Positions 6,790-15,659 of a DNA stretch of 64,000 nt are shown here, one piece after another. The stretch's first letter is position 1. Every line of letters starts with the position of its first letter. The translations under genes were made by a program, and so were the position numbers. The stretch lies in contig DASPLL010000017.1 in assembly GCA_035627615.1 (NCBI GenBank), forward strand, positions 186,001 to 250,000, written 5' to 3'. The notes beneath the pieces were generated by a model. It saw only the letters and a list, made by a program, of their open reading frames with translations, was not told the DNA's origin and did not search any database. Source of the DNA: BRH-c25 sp035627615. GTDB taxonomy: Bacteria; Bacillota; Clostridia; Lutisporales; Lutisporaceae.

Positions 6790-8700
6790 TTAAAACAATA
6801 TTCTGTTATCTCCGACACGCCTTGTGATCCTGTTCTGATCAAAATAGTCCAGAAGAGCCATTGCATATTTCCTGCTGGTACCCAGAAGATCCCTGAACTG
6901 ACCAAGCTGTATCGGACCATTCTCTTTTATCTGCTTTCTTATAAGCCCCACAGCTTCATCATAGGCGTCTTTTGAGACGGCAATATCCTCGCCCAGCTTT
7001 ACAAGCTCACCCATTTCTATCAAAGTGTTATATACCAGCAGACACTGCTCCTTATCCAGGCGGTTTGCCTCAGCCAGCTCCACAACCTTTGGAGGATTGA
7101 AGCGGTTCTCACTGTAGCTTCTTCTGATCGTATCCCTTATCTGTGTCTGAAGCTTGTTGAACTGCACTGTAAAGCCACTTTTTGCCACATACTGGTTATC
7201 AAGCTTAATGACACCGCTAGCTTCAAAATATCCGAAAATCAGATCCGCCAGTCTGGGTTTCATTCCTTCGAAAATCCTTGTCCGCAGCTCTTCTTTTGAA
7301 ATCCCGCTCTTTAGCGGATTCTTCCTGTGGTAAGTCTCAAGTATCTCTTCAAGCTTTTTCTCAACATCCTTCAAATATCTGATATGCAGTACATAAGTCT
7401 CATCTCCGAGCCTGAACTCATTAATAAGCTTCTTTTCCAGCAGTCCGGCGGTAATCTTGTCGAAAAGCTCTGCTCCGATGTTCCCGACAGCTTTTATGAT
7501 GGCCTTCCTCTCCGGATATTTACCGCTGTTCTGTATAAGGTATCCCTCGATCACTTCTTCAGGATCACCCTGTTCTTTAATCTTAAGCTCCTCAATGACA
7601 TCTTCCTTAAAGCGCTTCCTTTTCGGCGGATTAGGCTCCAGCACCGTGCCGCCCCCTATAGTCAGCATTGGGGAATATGTCCTTATGACAAAACGGTCCC
7701 CTTTCATACAGGCTGTCTCTTCCTCCAGCCTCAGCTGCACAAAGGCGCTCTCCCCGGGTTTCAGTTCCTCCCTGTCAAGAAGCACCACCCTGCACATTAT
7801 TTCTGAAGTACCATGATAAAGCCTCAACCTGTCCCTGTTGTCAATGGATTTATCAGCGCTTTTTAGCATCTCCAGCCTTGCGTCCAGCATCATGGTGACC
7901 TCCATACGCCCGGGCTGTGCCAGCACATCTCCCCTTTGTATTTCATCCAGCTTAACATTAGCTATATTGACAGCCACCCTCTGACCTGCATAGGCAGTCT
8001 TTACACTTTTTTCATGAACCTGTATCGAGCGCACTCTTGTTTCTGTCCTGTGGGGGTATATCTCCACCTTGTCCCCTTCATTTATGCTGCCTGAAATAAG
8101 CGTACCTGTCACCACAGTTCCGAAGCCTGTTATAGTGAAAGCCCTGTCCACAGGAAGCCTGAATACCTCGTGGGTATCCTTCTCCTCCACCACCCCGGTC
8201 ACACTATCTATCTCCGCGACAAGTTCCTTGAGCCCCTCACCGGTAACAGACGACACAGGTATTATCTTTGCTTCCTTGAGAAATGAATCCTGAACCTCAT
8301 CTCTGATCTGTTCGGTTATCATATCAAGCCATTCCTGATCCACCATATCCTTCTTAGAAAGAGCTATTATCCCCTTTTTTACCCTGAGAAGCGAAAGTAT
8401 GTTGAGATGCTCCCTGGTCTGAGGCATTACTCCTTCATCAGCAGCTATTACAAGTACGACTACATCAATTCCTCCCGCTCCCGCAAGCATGTTCTTAATA
8501 AATCTTTCATGCCCGGGAACATCTATGATTCCAGCCCTTCTGCCGCTTGGAAGGTCAAAATATGTGAAGCCCAGTTCAATAGATATCCCTCTTTCCTTCT
8601 CCTCCCTAAGCCTATCAGTGTCCCTTCCTGTCAGGGCTTTTATAAGGGTTGTCTTACCGTGATCTATGTGTCCCGCCGTTCCAATTATAACGTTTTTCAA
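6790..8700 (-). CDS. selB: Selenocysteine-specific elongation factor SelB
   Basis: A 636-residue GTPase that delivers Sec-tRNA to UGA codons next to a SECIS hairpin. The N-terminal EF-Tu-like part shows G1 GHIDHGKTT, G3 DVPGHE and a G4 variant SKKD in place of NKxD. Domains II and III follow, then a C-terminal array of winged helices (about residues 380-636) that binds the SECIS RNA. The length is typical. The start overlaps the selA stop (ATGA), so the two are coupled. Its own substrate mRNA is present in the window: selD upstream contains the UGA. Confidence 0.97.
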   Translation of the reverse strand: MKNVIIGTAGHIDHGKTTLIKALTGRDTDRLREEKERGISIELGFTYFDLPSGRRAGIIDVPGHERFIKNMLAGAGGIDVVVLVIAADEGVMPQTREHLNILSLLRVKKGIIALSKKDMVDQEWLDMITEQIRDEVQDSFLKEAKIIPVSSVTGEGLKELVAEIDSVTGVVEEKDTHEVFRLPVDRAFTITGFGTVVTGTLISGSINEGDKVEIYPHRTETRVRSIQVHEKSVKTAYAGQRVAVNIANVKLDEIQRGDVLAQPGRMEVTMMLDARLEMLKSADKSIDNRDRLRLYHGTSEIMCRVVLLDREELKPGESAFVQLRLEEETACMKGDRFVIRTYSPMLTIGGGTVLEPNPPKRKRFKEDVIEELKIKEQGDPEEVIEGYLIQNSGKYPERKAIIKAVGNIGAELFDKITAGLLEKKLINEFRLGDETYVLHIRYLKDVEKKLEEILETYHRKNPLKSGISKEELRTRIFEGMKPRLADLIFGYFEASGVIKLDNQYVAKSGFTVQFNKLQTQIRDTIRRSYSENRFNPPKVVELAEANRLDKEQCLLVYNTLIEMGELVKLGEDIAVSKDAYDEAVGLIRKQIKENGPIQLGQFRDLLGTSRKYAMALLDYFDQNRITRRVGDNRILF

Positions 8701-10145
8701 GCCTGACCCTCACCTTCCCGCAAACTGTTCCTTTTATGTTTTGTATAAGCCCAAACCAGAGCGTTTTCAACAGTCTCAAATTCATCATCCATAATTGTCC
8801 TGACATCCAGTATAAGTCTATCCCTGCTTATCCTTGCTATTACAGGGATCCTGTAAGATCTAAGCCCTTCCGTCAGCTCCTCCAGTGATACTCCTTCAGG
8901 CTTTATGGCTATAACCCTGGTTGGCATTTTATGCAGGGGCATGGAGCCTCCGCCCACCTCGGAAAACTCTTCCTCTATGCTGACCTCTCCTATTATGCCT
9001 GTACTTTTTTTCAACCGACTGCCGAAGCGTTTTGCCCTTTTACCAAGCTCTTCACTGCTCATGGTAAGCATTCTGAGCACCGGAATCTCCTTCAATGCAA
9101 GCGTTTTATCCATATAAAGCCTTAAAGTCCCTTCAAGGGCCGCCAAAGTCAGTTTGTCAATCCTGATGGCTCTCGTAAGAGGGTTCTTTTTCATCTTACC
9201 GATGTACTCTCTGCTGCCCACTATTATACCTGCCTGAGGTCCGCCCAGCATTTTGTCACCGCTGAAGGTCACCACGTCCATACCTGCCTTTACAGCCTGC
9301 TGTACCGTAGGCTCATAAGGCAGCCCAAACTCAGTCAGCTCCATAAGCATTCCGCTTCCCAGGTCCTCTATTACAGGCAGCTTAAGCTTCCTGCCCAGGG
9401 CGACCAGATCCTCGGATTCCACCTGGCTTGTGAAGCCAAGTATCCTGTAGTTGCTGGTATGCACCTTCATCAGTGCTGCAGTATTTTCATTGGCGGCTCC
9501 TTCGTAGTCGGAAATATGTGTCTTGTTTGTAGTGCCGACCTCGACAAGTGAAGCGCCGCTTTGCCCCATTACATCAGGCACCCTGAAGGAGCCTCCGATC
9601 TCAACCAGCTGTCCCCTGGACACCACTACCTCATGGCCTTTGGCCATAGTACTCAGGACCAGCATAACTGCGGCTGCGTTATTATTCACTACCATTGCAG
9701 CCTCAGCTCCTGTAAGCTTGCAGAGGAGTTCCTCCACGTGTGAATATCTGGAGCCTCTTTCCCCTGATTCCAGATTCATTTCCAGGTTAGAATACCTTGA
9801 GGCAATATCCCATACAGTTTCCTTAAGCCTGCTGCTCATGGGAGATCTTCCAAGGTTTGTATGAAGCACTACACCCGTTGCATTGACAACATTGATAAGA
9901 TTGCTTCTCATGAGCTCATGAACTTTTTCCACTATACCGCTTATCATATTGGACTCACTGACTGAAGCAAGGTCCTTCTCTTTATCCAAAGCCATAACAA
10001 GCTTCCTGTATTCCTGCAGGTATTCTCTTATGCCTTCTACTATTGCAGTTCTGGGATAAAGACCTTCAAGTCTTTCTATATCCTTTTCCCTTAATAGCTC
10101 ATCAACAGAGGGTATACTGCTCAGTATCTGCCTTTTATCCATCAT
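8697..10145 (-). CDS. selA: L-seryl-tRNA(Sec) selenium transferase SelA
   Basis: A 482-residue PLP enzyme that converts seryl-tRNA(Sec) to selenocysteinyl-tRNA(Sec) using selenophosphate from SelD. LHTNLGRSPM and the PLP lysine in TFSGDKMLGGPQAG are visible. GGAGG lies 6 bases before the ATG at 10145. It sits between selD (upstream, separated by about 130 bases of repeat sequence) and selB (overlapping). No selC tRNA gene was seen in the window. Confidence 0.97.
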   Translation of the reverse strand: MMDKRQILSSIPSVDELLREKDIERLEGLYPRTAIVEGIREYLQEYRKLVMALDKEKDLASVSESNMISGIVEKVHELMRSNLINVVNATGVVLHTNLGRSPMSSRLKETVWDIASRYSNLEMNLESGERGSRYSHVEELLCKLTGAEAAMVVNNNAAAVMLVLSTMAKGHEVVVSRGQLVEIGGSFRVPDVMGQSGASLVEVGTTNKTHISDYEGAANENTAALMKVHTSNYRILGFTSQVESEDLVALGRKLKLPVIEDLGSGMLMELTEFGLPYEPTVQQAVKAGMDVVTFSGDKMLGGPQAGIIVGSREYIGKMKKNPLTRAIRIDKLTLAALEGTLRLYMDKTLALKEIPVLRMLTMSSEELGKRAKRFGSRLKKSTGIIGEVSIEEEFSEVGGGSMPLHKMPTRVIAIKPEGVSLEELTEGLRSYRIPVIARISRDRLILDVRTIMDDEFETVENALVWAYTKHKRNSLREGEGQA

Positions 10146-10164
10146 GCTCTACCTCCAAAAACCA

Positions 10165-10278
10165 GATTCGAGATTCGAGATTCGAGATTCGAGGTTTAAG
10201 CTGTTTCTTCGAAGCTTATACTGGGGAATGTCATTTCCCTCTCCCCGTACCTCGCACCTCGTACCTCGCACCCCGCAC
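10165..10278. repeat. Intergenic repeat A: 7-bp tandem array plus GC-rich array
   Basis: Four tandem GATTCGA units (10165-10192) are followed by a core with CTTCGAAG and then by alternating units of the type CTCGTAC and CTCGCAC up to the selD stop codon. Together with repeats at 12345, 34726 and 38957 it forms a family of intergenic elements with short-unit arrays around a CTTCGAAG core. Confidence 0.75.
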
Positions 10279-11325
10279 CTATATTACCGTTATCGCATAC
10301 TCACTTTTAGCTTTCACCTTACCTATTACATTGAAGTCTGTCTTGTTTCTTTTCCTGAGCTCTTCCATCAGCAGTTCCAAAGACTTCTCCGGTACTGCTA
10401 TAAGAAGCCCTCCTGATGTCTGCGGGTCATACATTATATCCCTTATCTCCTGTTTTATGCTGTCAGAAAAACTTATATGCCCTTCCAGATATCCTTCATT
10501 GTTATATGCACCGGCCGGAATTATCCCCATTTTTGCAAAGCTAATGCTCTCCTTTATTATAGGAAGATAATCAGACCATATTTCCAGAGAAACCCCGCTT
10601 GCCTCCGCCATCTCATAGGCATGGCCCAGCAGGCCGAAGCCTGTTATATCGGTGCAGGCCTTAACTCCCACCTTTATCATTGCTTCACAGGCATCCTTAT
10701 TGAGGTATGACATGCTCTCCACTGCTTTTTTGTATGCAATCCCGTCAACCAGATCAGCCTTTATTGCAGTATTTAATATACCTACGCCCAAAGGCTTCGT
10801 AAGCACCAGCATGTCTCCCGGCTCAGCTCCTGAATTCGCTGTCACCCTTTCAGGATGCACCATTCCCATTACAGACAGGCCGAATTTGGGCTCATCATCT
10901 TCTACAGTATGTCCTCCGACAACTATCGCACCTGCCTCAGCAACCTTATCCGCTCCACCCTTAAGGATTTCCGTCAGGATATTCATCGGCAGACAGGTGG
11001 GGTAACATGCTATATTCATTGCAGTAACAGGTCTGCCGCCCATGGCATATACATCGCTTAAAGAATTGGCGGCGGCTATCTGGCCAAAGGTATAAGGATC
11101 GTCTACAATTGGTGTGAAAAAATCCATGGTCAGGATCAAGGCTCTATCTTCACCTATCTTGTATACGGCAGCATCGTCGGATGTTTCTATACCTACTATT
11201 AAATTCTCATCATGAAATTTAGGCAGCTGACACAGAACCTGTGCCAGGGTATCAGGACCTATTTTAGCGGCTCACCCTGAGCTTTTAGTCATTTGAGTAA
11301 GTCTGACTCTCTCGTTGTTATTCAT
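10279..11325 (-). CDS. selD: Selenide, water dikinase SelD, selenoprotein
   Basis: Makes selenophosphate from selenide and ATP. The real gene starts at ATG 11325, 7 bases after AAGGAGG, and reads through an in-frame TGA at 11272-11274 (codon 18). The residues around it, TKSSG-Sec-AAKIGP, align with the catalytic Cys17 region of E. coli SelD, so the TGA encodes selenocysteine. With it the protein is 348 residues, the normal length. Starting at the internal Met (11139) would remove the active site. The rest shows the AIR-synthase fold (DDAAVY, TMDFF, GGHTVEDDEP). It is first in the selD-selA-selB group. Confidence 0.95.
11245..11279 (-). promoter_or_regulatory. Candidate bacterial SECIS hairpin in selD
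   Basis: On the mRNA CAGGGU (11279-11274, ending in the U of the UGA) pairs perfectly with ACCCUG (11250-11245), enclosing a 23-base loop that contains GGU. A hairpin at and just after the UGA is the expected place for a bacterial SECIS element. The exact fold is inferred by eye. Confidence 0.6.
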
Positions 11326-11516
11326 TATACTGCCTCCTTCCAGAAGGGATTCAGTGCCCCGCATACTCAAGAAGAGATATACTTTAAGGGGCTTTATCAT
11401 TAGATATTCCCAACTTCCCCACTATTATATCACAAAGCAAAAAGGATGCATATCAGCTAACATTTATAAGTATAAGCAGCTGTGCATCCTTATGTGCTCC
11501 ATCCCTTTTACTGTCC

Positions 11517-12152
11517 TTATTCTACTGTTATATCATCCTTAATACTGTTGAATTTGCCGTCACCAATACCCTTTACCTGTTTGATATCCTCAATGGACTC
11601 AAAGGGCCCCGACTCTTCCCTGTATTCTATGATTGACCTTGCAGTCGCCGGCCCCACCCCATCAAGAGTCTCGAGCTCGTTTGCTCCTGCTGTATTTATA
11701 TTTACCTTGCCGGGTTCCTTTATATTTATACTTTTGACAGTACTCACCCCGGGTATGGCCTTGTCTGTACTTTTCGGTTCTTCACCAATTTTGGGTATAT
11801 ATATCATATCCTCGTCGACCAGCCTGTAAGCAAGATTCACTGCATTCAAATCCGCATTTTCGCAAGTTCCCCCCGCCATTCTGACCGCTTCGTCAAGGCG
11901 GGTTCCCTCCGGGACCTTTATAACGCCAGGTTTTTTCACATTTCCACATATATATACCGATATTTCTTCAGGTTCTTTATGAGCTTCCACCTCGGCAGGA
12001 GAAGGAACAGCAGCTTCTTTAAGCTCTACAGCTTCACCAAGACTGATTTCCGTGGCCTTTTCCTGCCTCAAATATATAGTACCGCTTATTATGACCAATA
12101 CAAGTACAGCAGCTACAAGCAAGGATTTTTGTGTTCTTGTAATGTATATCAT
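11517..12152 (-). CDS. ComEA-like DNA-binding protein
   Basis: A 211-residue protein anchored by one N-terminal membrane segment (about 9-27). A SLBB domain (about 65-125, ISVYICGNVKKPGV) follows, then a C-terminal helix-hairpin-helix domain with NINTAGANELETLDGVG and IKQVKGIGDGKF. In naturally competent Gram-positives ComEA binds incoming double-stranded DNA at the membrane. No comEB or comEC gene is next to it here. The ATG at 12152 lies about 6-9 bases after GGAGGAG; the earlier ATG at 12167 precedes that site and is rejected. Confidence 0.88.
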   Translation of the reverse strand: MIYITRTQKSLLVAAVLVLVIISGTIYLRQEKATEISLGEAVELKEAAVPSPAEVEAHKEPEEISVYICGNVKKPGVIKVPEGTRLDEAVRMAGGTCENADLNAVNLAYRLVDEDMIYIPKIGEEPKSTDKAIPGVSTVKSINIKEPGKVNINTAGANELETLDGVGPATARSIIEYREESGPFESIEDIKQVKGIGDGKFNSIKDDITVE

Positions 12153-12344
12153 TTGTATCTCCTCCATAAGCCTGTTTAATCTTTTATATATATTTCTACA
12201 TTTGTAATATATTTCCTTCTTTTACACGTTGTAATATGTATATCATATATTTCCACGCAATTATATCAACAAATTTCTAACAAAGGGGTGCCATTGGCAA
12301 TTTTTTTTGGTATACTAATGTTATTGCGCCACCACGGGCACAAT

Positions 12345-12464
12345 GAGTCGCTAGCCGCCAGACTCTAGTCACTAGATTAGAGCAGGCCTTCGAAGGCTGT
12401 ACCAGGCCTATACTTATAAGGAATACCTGGGAATCTGGAGACTAACGACCAGTGACTAGCGACT
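12345..12464. repeat. Intergenic repeat B: AGTCGCTAG-type inverted array
   Basis: Within the 12153-12519 gap. The left part carries GAGTCGCTAG and CTCTAGTCACTAG units and the right part GACCAGTGACTAGCGACT, roughly inverted. The centre has GGCCTTCGAAGGC and TTATAAGGAATACC. It resembles repeat D at 34726 and shares the GGAATACC box with repeats C and G. The rest of the gap is AT-rich with no gene seen. Confidence 0.75.
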
Positions 12465-12519
12465 AAAAACCGAGTTCTTATTTAAAACACATTCTTATAC
12501 ATATTCGCAGGAGGAATTG

Positions 12520-13743
12520 ATGAAAAAACTTGTTTTATATTTTTTGATATTGAGCATATTTATGTCTTTTATAACGGTTCATGGAGACGTACCGGAGATT
12601 ACCGCTCCATCAGCCATATTGATAGATGCAAGATCCGGAAAGGTATTATACGAAAAAAATGCAGATGAAAAACGCTATCCTGCGAGTACGACCAAAGTAA
12701 TGACAGGCCTTCTGGCAGTAGAGCACGGGAAAATGGACGAGGTTATAACAGTTGGCAAGAATCCGCCGCTTATAGAAAGAGGAAGCAGCCAGATCTACCT
12801 CATAACCGGTGAGCAGCTTACCATGGAACAGCTGTTGTACGCATTGATGCTGGAATCAGCCAATGATGCAGCTGTAGCCATAGCAGAGCATATCTCCGGT
12901 TCTGTGGAGGAGTTTTCCGAGCTTATGAACAGCAAGGCAAAGGAATTGGGCGCAACAAATACAAGCTTTGTGAATCCTAACGGCCTTCATAGTGACAATC
13001 ACTTCACAACAGCGAGAGATCTGGCAATGATTGCAAAGTACGCAATGACACTGGAGAAATTCAGGAGTGTAGTAAAAGAGGTCAAATATACAATTCCAAA
13101 GACAAACAAGCAGGAAGAAAGAAATTATATTACAAACAGTAACAAGCTTATATGGGAGACTTATGATAATTTCAGATATGAATATGCCACAGGCATCAAA
13201 ACAGGTTATACCACTAAATCGAAGCAGTGCCTTGTAGGCGGTGCAAAAAAAGGTGATCTGGAGCTTATATCTGTAATAATGGGCGCCGATGGTCAAAATG
13301 TTTACAAAGACACCGTAGCTCTTTTCGAGTATGGTTTTGCAAACTATCAGAATGTAGAAATACTGAAAAAGGATCAGATAGTTACCTCTGTTTCAGTAAA
13401 AGAGGGCGAGGAGAAAATCAACCTTCTGGCTGCTGAAGATTTCTCCCTGGTACTTTCCCAGGAGGAAAGAGATAAAGTGGAAATGGAGATTAAGACAGAT
13501 GATACAATGAGGGAAACTGTCAAAAAAGGCGAAGTGCTTGGAACAATGCTCATTAATGTCAATGGCAAAGAGGTAAAAAAAGTAGACCTTCTCTCTTCGG
13601 TTGAAATCGAAGCTCCTGTCAAAAAGTTGAGCTTCTGGTGGTTATTATGGGTGGCTGCCACTTTCCTGCTGTACAGGACCGCAGTCATGTTGTTCAGGCT
13701 AAAACGGAAAAAATACAGAAGTGTATCCTATATAAAAAGATAA
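12520..13743 (+). CDS. dacF: D-alanyl-D-alanine carboxypeptidase (DacF/PBP5 type)
   Basis: A 407-residue membrane-anchored low-molecular-weight PBP that trims the terminal D-Ala from peptidoglycan stem peptides. Signal peptide at residues 1-20; active-site motifs STTK (in PASTTKVMTG), SAN (in LESANDAA) and KTG (in TGIKTGYT); a C-terminal PBP5_C-like domain; and a final membrane segment (about 368-388) with a basic tail, rather than an amphipathic helix. AGGAGG stands 5 bases before ATG 12520. Convergent with ridA through a shared terminator. The symbol follows the sporulation-type family and could equally be dacA or dacB. Confidence 0.92.
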   Translation: MKKLVLYFLILSIFMSFITVHGDVPEITAPSAILIDARSGKVLYEKNADEKRYPASTTKVMTGLLAVEHGKMDEVITVGKNPPLIERGSSQIYLITGEQLTMEQLLYALMLESANDAAVAIAEHISGSVEEFSELMNSKAKELGATNTSFVNPNGLHSDNHFTTARDLAMIAKYAMTLEKFRSVVKEVKYTIPKTNKQEERNYITNSNKLIWETYDNFRYEYATGIKTGYTTKSKQCLVGGAKKGDLELISVIMGADGQNVYKDTVALFEYGFANYQNVEILKKDQIVTSVSVKEGEEKINLLAAEDFSLVLSQEERDKVEMEIKTDDTMRETVKKGEVLGTMLINVNGKEVKKVDLLSSVEIEAPVKKLSFWWLLWVAATFLLYRTAVMLFRLKRKKYRSVSYIKR

Positions 13744-13765
13744 CGCCAAATGGCGTTATCTTTTT
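13734..13765. terminator. Bidirectional terminator between dacF and ridA
   Basis: A perfect 15-bp stem, AAAAAGATAACGCCA and its complement, with a 2-base centre. A/T runs on both sides serve both strands. The stop codons of both convergent genes fall within it. Confidence 0.95.
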
Positions 13766-14144
13766 ATATAAAGGCTATGGCCTCTATTTCTATAAGCGCA
13801 TCCTTAGGCAGTCTGGCAACCTCCACACAGGACCTGCCTGGCTGTTCCTTTGTAAAATATTGCCCATATATTTCATTGATTTTTGGAAAATCATTCATTT
13901 CCTTAATAAAAACCGTGGTTTTAAGCACTTTTTCAAGGCTGCTTCCTGAAGCCTCCAGTAAAGCCTTCAGGTTTTCAAGGCACTGCTTTGTTTGTGCCTG
14001 GATTCCGCCTTCTGCAAATGAACCGGTGACGGGATCGATTCCTAATGTACCTGAAGTAAACAGCATATTTCCATACTTCACAGCCTGGGAATAAGGACCA
14101 ATGGCGGCAGGTGCCTTTTCTGTCCTAATGGTTTCTTTTGTCAC
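13764..14144 (-). CDS. ridA: RidA family enamine/imine deaminase
   Basis: A 126-residue soluble protein of the YjgF/YER057c/UK114 family, which hydrolyses reactive 2-aminoacrylate and related enamines from PLP enzymes. Motifs: APAAIGPYSQAV, TSGTLGIDP, the conserved Arg in RSCVEVARLPKDALIEIEA, and a final IEAIAFI. The GTG at 14144 is 7 bases from GGAGG and gives the usual length; the longer open frame to 14222 would add about 26 unrelated residues. It appears to be a single-gene unit. Confidence 0.93.
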   Translation of the reverse strand: MTKETIRTEKAPAAIGPYSQAVKYGNMLFTSGTLGIDPVTGSFAEGGIQAQTKQCLENLKALLEASGSSLEKVLKTTVFIKEMNDFPKINEIYGQYFTKEQPGRSCVEVARLPKDALIEIEAIAFI

Positions 14145-14214
14145 ATTTATTCCTCCCATACATTTAATACATAGATTTTCATCTTCTGTTATTATTGTAT
14201 AATATATGATTCCA

Positions 14215-14460
14215 CTATACAACTACATGTCTCGGAACCCTCCGGTCAAACTCTTCCATGAGCCAGTGCTCCCTATAGCTGCCTTTGAACTCAAAACAGT
14301 ATATATGGGTTTTCCCATCCTTCTCCTCCAGCTTGACTCCCTCTTTCATCTTCTGGGTATTGAACCACCATTCAAACCTCATGTCATGCTTTTTCCCACC
14401 TGCTGTCTGCTCATCATATCTGATAAGCGCCTGACCCTGTCTTTCTCTCAGTACAGTCAT
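14215..14460 (-). CDS. Hypothetical protein, 81 residues
   Basis: Small soluble protein with the strand-like stretch MRFEWWFNTQK and the motif THIYCFEFKGSYREHWLMEEF. No membrane segment or known motif is recognised. The ATG at 14460 lies 7 bases after GGAGG, which supports translation; two codons upstream there is another ATG without a good site. It is followed at 14144 by ridA on the same strand, about 70 bases away, so the two may share a transcript. Confidence 0.65.
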   Translation of the reverse strand: MTVLRERQGQALIRYDEQTAGGKKHDMRFEWWFNTQKMKEGVKLEEKDGKTHIYCFEFKGSYREHWLMEEFDRRVPRHVVV

Positions 14461-14573
14461 ACACATTCCTCCATATTATATTTATTGGTTAACACCTTAA
14501 CACAATAAATACAATATGCAAAAAAATCATAAACATTACTTTTTTTTATTGATACCTCCAAAAAAAAATGAAA

Positions 14574-14607
14574 AAGGTGCATATCACAGGCTGTGTATAT
14601 GCACCTT
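14574..14607 (-). terminator. Rho-independent terminator after YheO-like regulator
   Basis: An 11-bp minus-strand stem AAGGTGCATAT / ATATGCACCTT with a 12-base loop, followed by TTT and a T-rich tail. It lies just after the stop of the gene at 14618. Confidence 0.9.
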
Positions 14608-14617
14608 CCGCTTACAT

Positions 14618-15271
14618 TTAATCATTCACTCTTGTCTCATCCAGATAGTTGTAAACCGTATACCTGGATACACATAAAACCTTTGCAACATAGTCGATCG
14701 CACCTTTAATAAGGAATACTCCCTTTTCATCCAAAAGCTGAACTATGTTGACCTTTTCTTCCTTGGAGATGAAAGCAACAGGCTTTCCTACAGAATCCAA
14801 GGTCTTGTTTACTATCATACTAAGCATTTCATTGACTGTGCTTCCATAGCTTTCTTCGTTGTCTTCACAGAAGTCTGCATCATCAATTATGTTTGTCAGA
14901 TCACTAATAATATTTTTCGCAATGGTCAGCTCTGAAATATCATAGTTGATGCATAGAAAGCCTATAAGCTTTCCTTTTTCATCCTTAATATACAGCGATG
15001 TGGATTTCAGCAGCTTACCATCCTTTGTCTTTTTTTTGTAGTTCACTCTGGGTTTATCAAACTGCCCTTTGCGGAGATCAGCCAAACCATATTCGCTCAT
15101 AGGACTGCCGACGGTCCTTCCTGTTATATGTCCGTTTGCTATTGCGATTATTGAACTCTGTGGATTTCTGATATCATGCAGAATAACCTCGCAATTTTTT
15201 CCAAAGGTACTTGCCAATCCTTCGACAAGCGGTATCATGCTTTTCAGTATCGGATGCACACTATCACTCAT
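14618..15271 (-). CDS. YheO/DauR-type transcriptional regulator (PAS-like plus HTH)
   Basis: A 217-residue protein with an N-terminal YheO-like PAS domain (about 8-125, FGKNCEVILHDI, GFLCINYDISEL) and a C-terminal helix-turn-helix (about 165-215, KGAIDYVAKVLCVSRYTVYNYLDE). Relatives such as DauR control amino-acid use; the effector here is unknown. The start at 15271 follows AGGGG and is favoured over the ATG six codons upstream. No obvious target gene lies beside it. It is followed by its own terminator. Confidence 0.87.
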   Translation of the reverse strand: MSDSVHPILKSMIPLVEGLASTFGKNCEVILHDIRNPQSSIIAIANGHITGRTVGSPMSEYGLADLRKGQFDKPRVNYKKKTKDGKLLKSTSLYIKDEKGKLIGFLCINYDISELTIAKNIISDLTNIIDDADFCEDNEESYGSTVNEMLSMIVNKTLDSVGKPVAFISKEEKVNIVQLLDEKGVFLIKGAIDYVAKVLCVSRYTVYNYLDETRVND

Positions 15272-15305
15272 TTTAACACCCCTAAACAATATTTAATATA
15301 TATAT

Positions 15306-15659
15306 TTACTCATTCTCCACCAGGATAGATTTCGCATCCACCCAGAGCCTCTCCAGGTTGTAGAACTTCCTCTCCTCATCGTGGAACAAATGAATTATAA
15401 CATTTCCAAAGTCCAGCAGTATCCATCTGCCATTCCTGAAGCCTTCCTTGTGATGCATCTCATAACCTGCCAAATCCATTTTTTCTTCCAGTTCATCACT
15501 CATTGCCTGCACCTGTGTTGTGGAATTACCGGTTGCAATAATAAAATAATCTGATATTGTAGAAAGCTCATGTATATCCAATAGTCTAATATCCTTGGCT
15601 TTCTTGTCTTTCAAAAGCTCGACGGCCTTGTTTGCCATTTCTGTTGATATTGAGAACAA
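15306..15659 (-). CDS. rsfS: Ribosomal silencing factor RsfS
   Basis: A 117-residue Iojap-family protein that binds ribosomal protein L14 and blocks subunit joining under starvation. The family blocks SDYFIIATGNSTTQVQAM, HHKEGFRNGRWILLDFGNVIIHLF and FYNLERLW are visible. It starts with TTG at 15659, 6 bases after GGAGGG, directly beside the stop of the LCP gene. Last gene of nadD-yqeK-lytR-rsfS, a common clostridial order. Confidence 0.95.
   Translation of the reverse strand: MFSISTEMANKAVELLKDKKAKDIRLLDIHELSTISDYFIIATGNSTTQVQAMSDELEEKMDLAGYEMHHKEGFRNGRWILLDFGNVIIHLFHDEERKFYNLERLWVDAKSILVENE

Noticed and set aside
10165..10192. CRISPR-like direct repeats
   Set aside because: Units are only 7 bases and directly adjacent, with no spacers and no cas genes.
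10279..11139. A selD gene starting at the internal Met 11139
   Set aside because: It lacks the catalytic N-terminus; the in-frame TGA with a SelD active-site context and a strong ribosome site upstream show that the gene begins at 11325.
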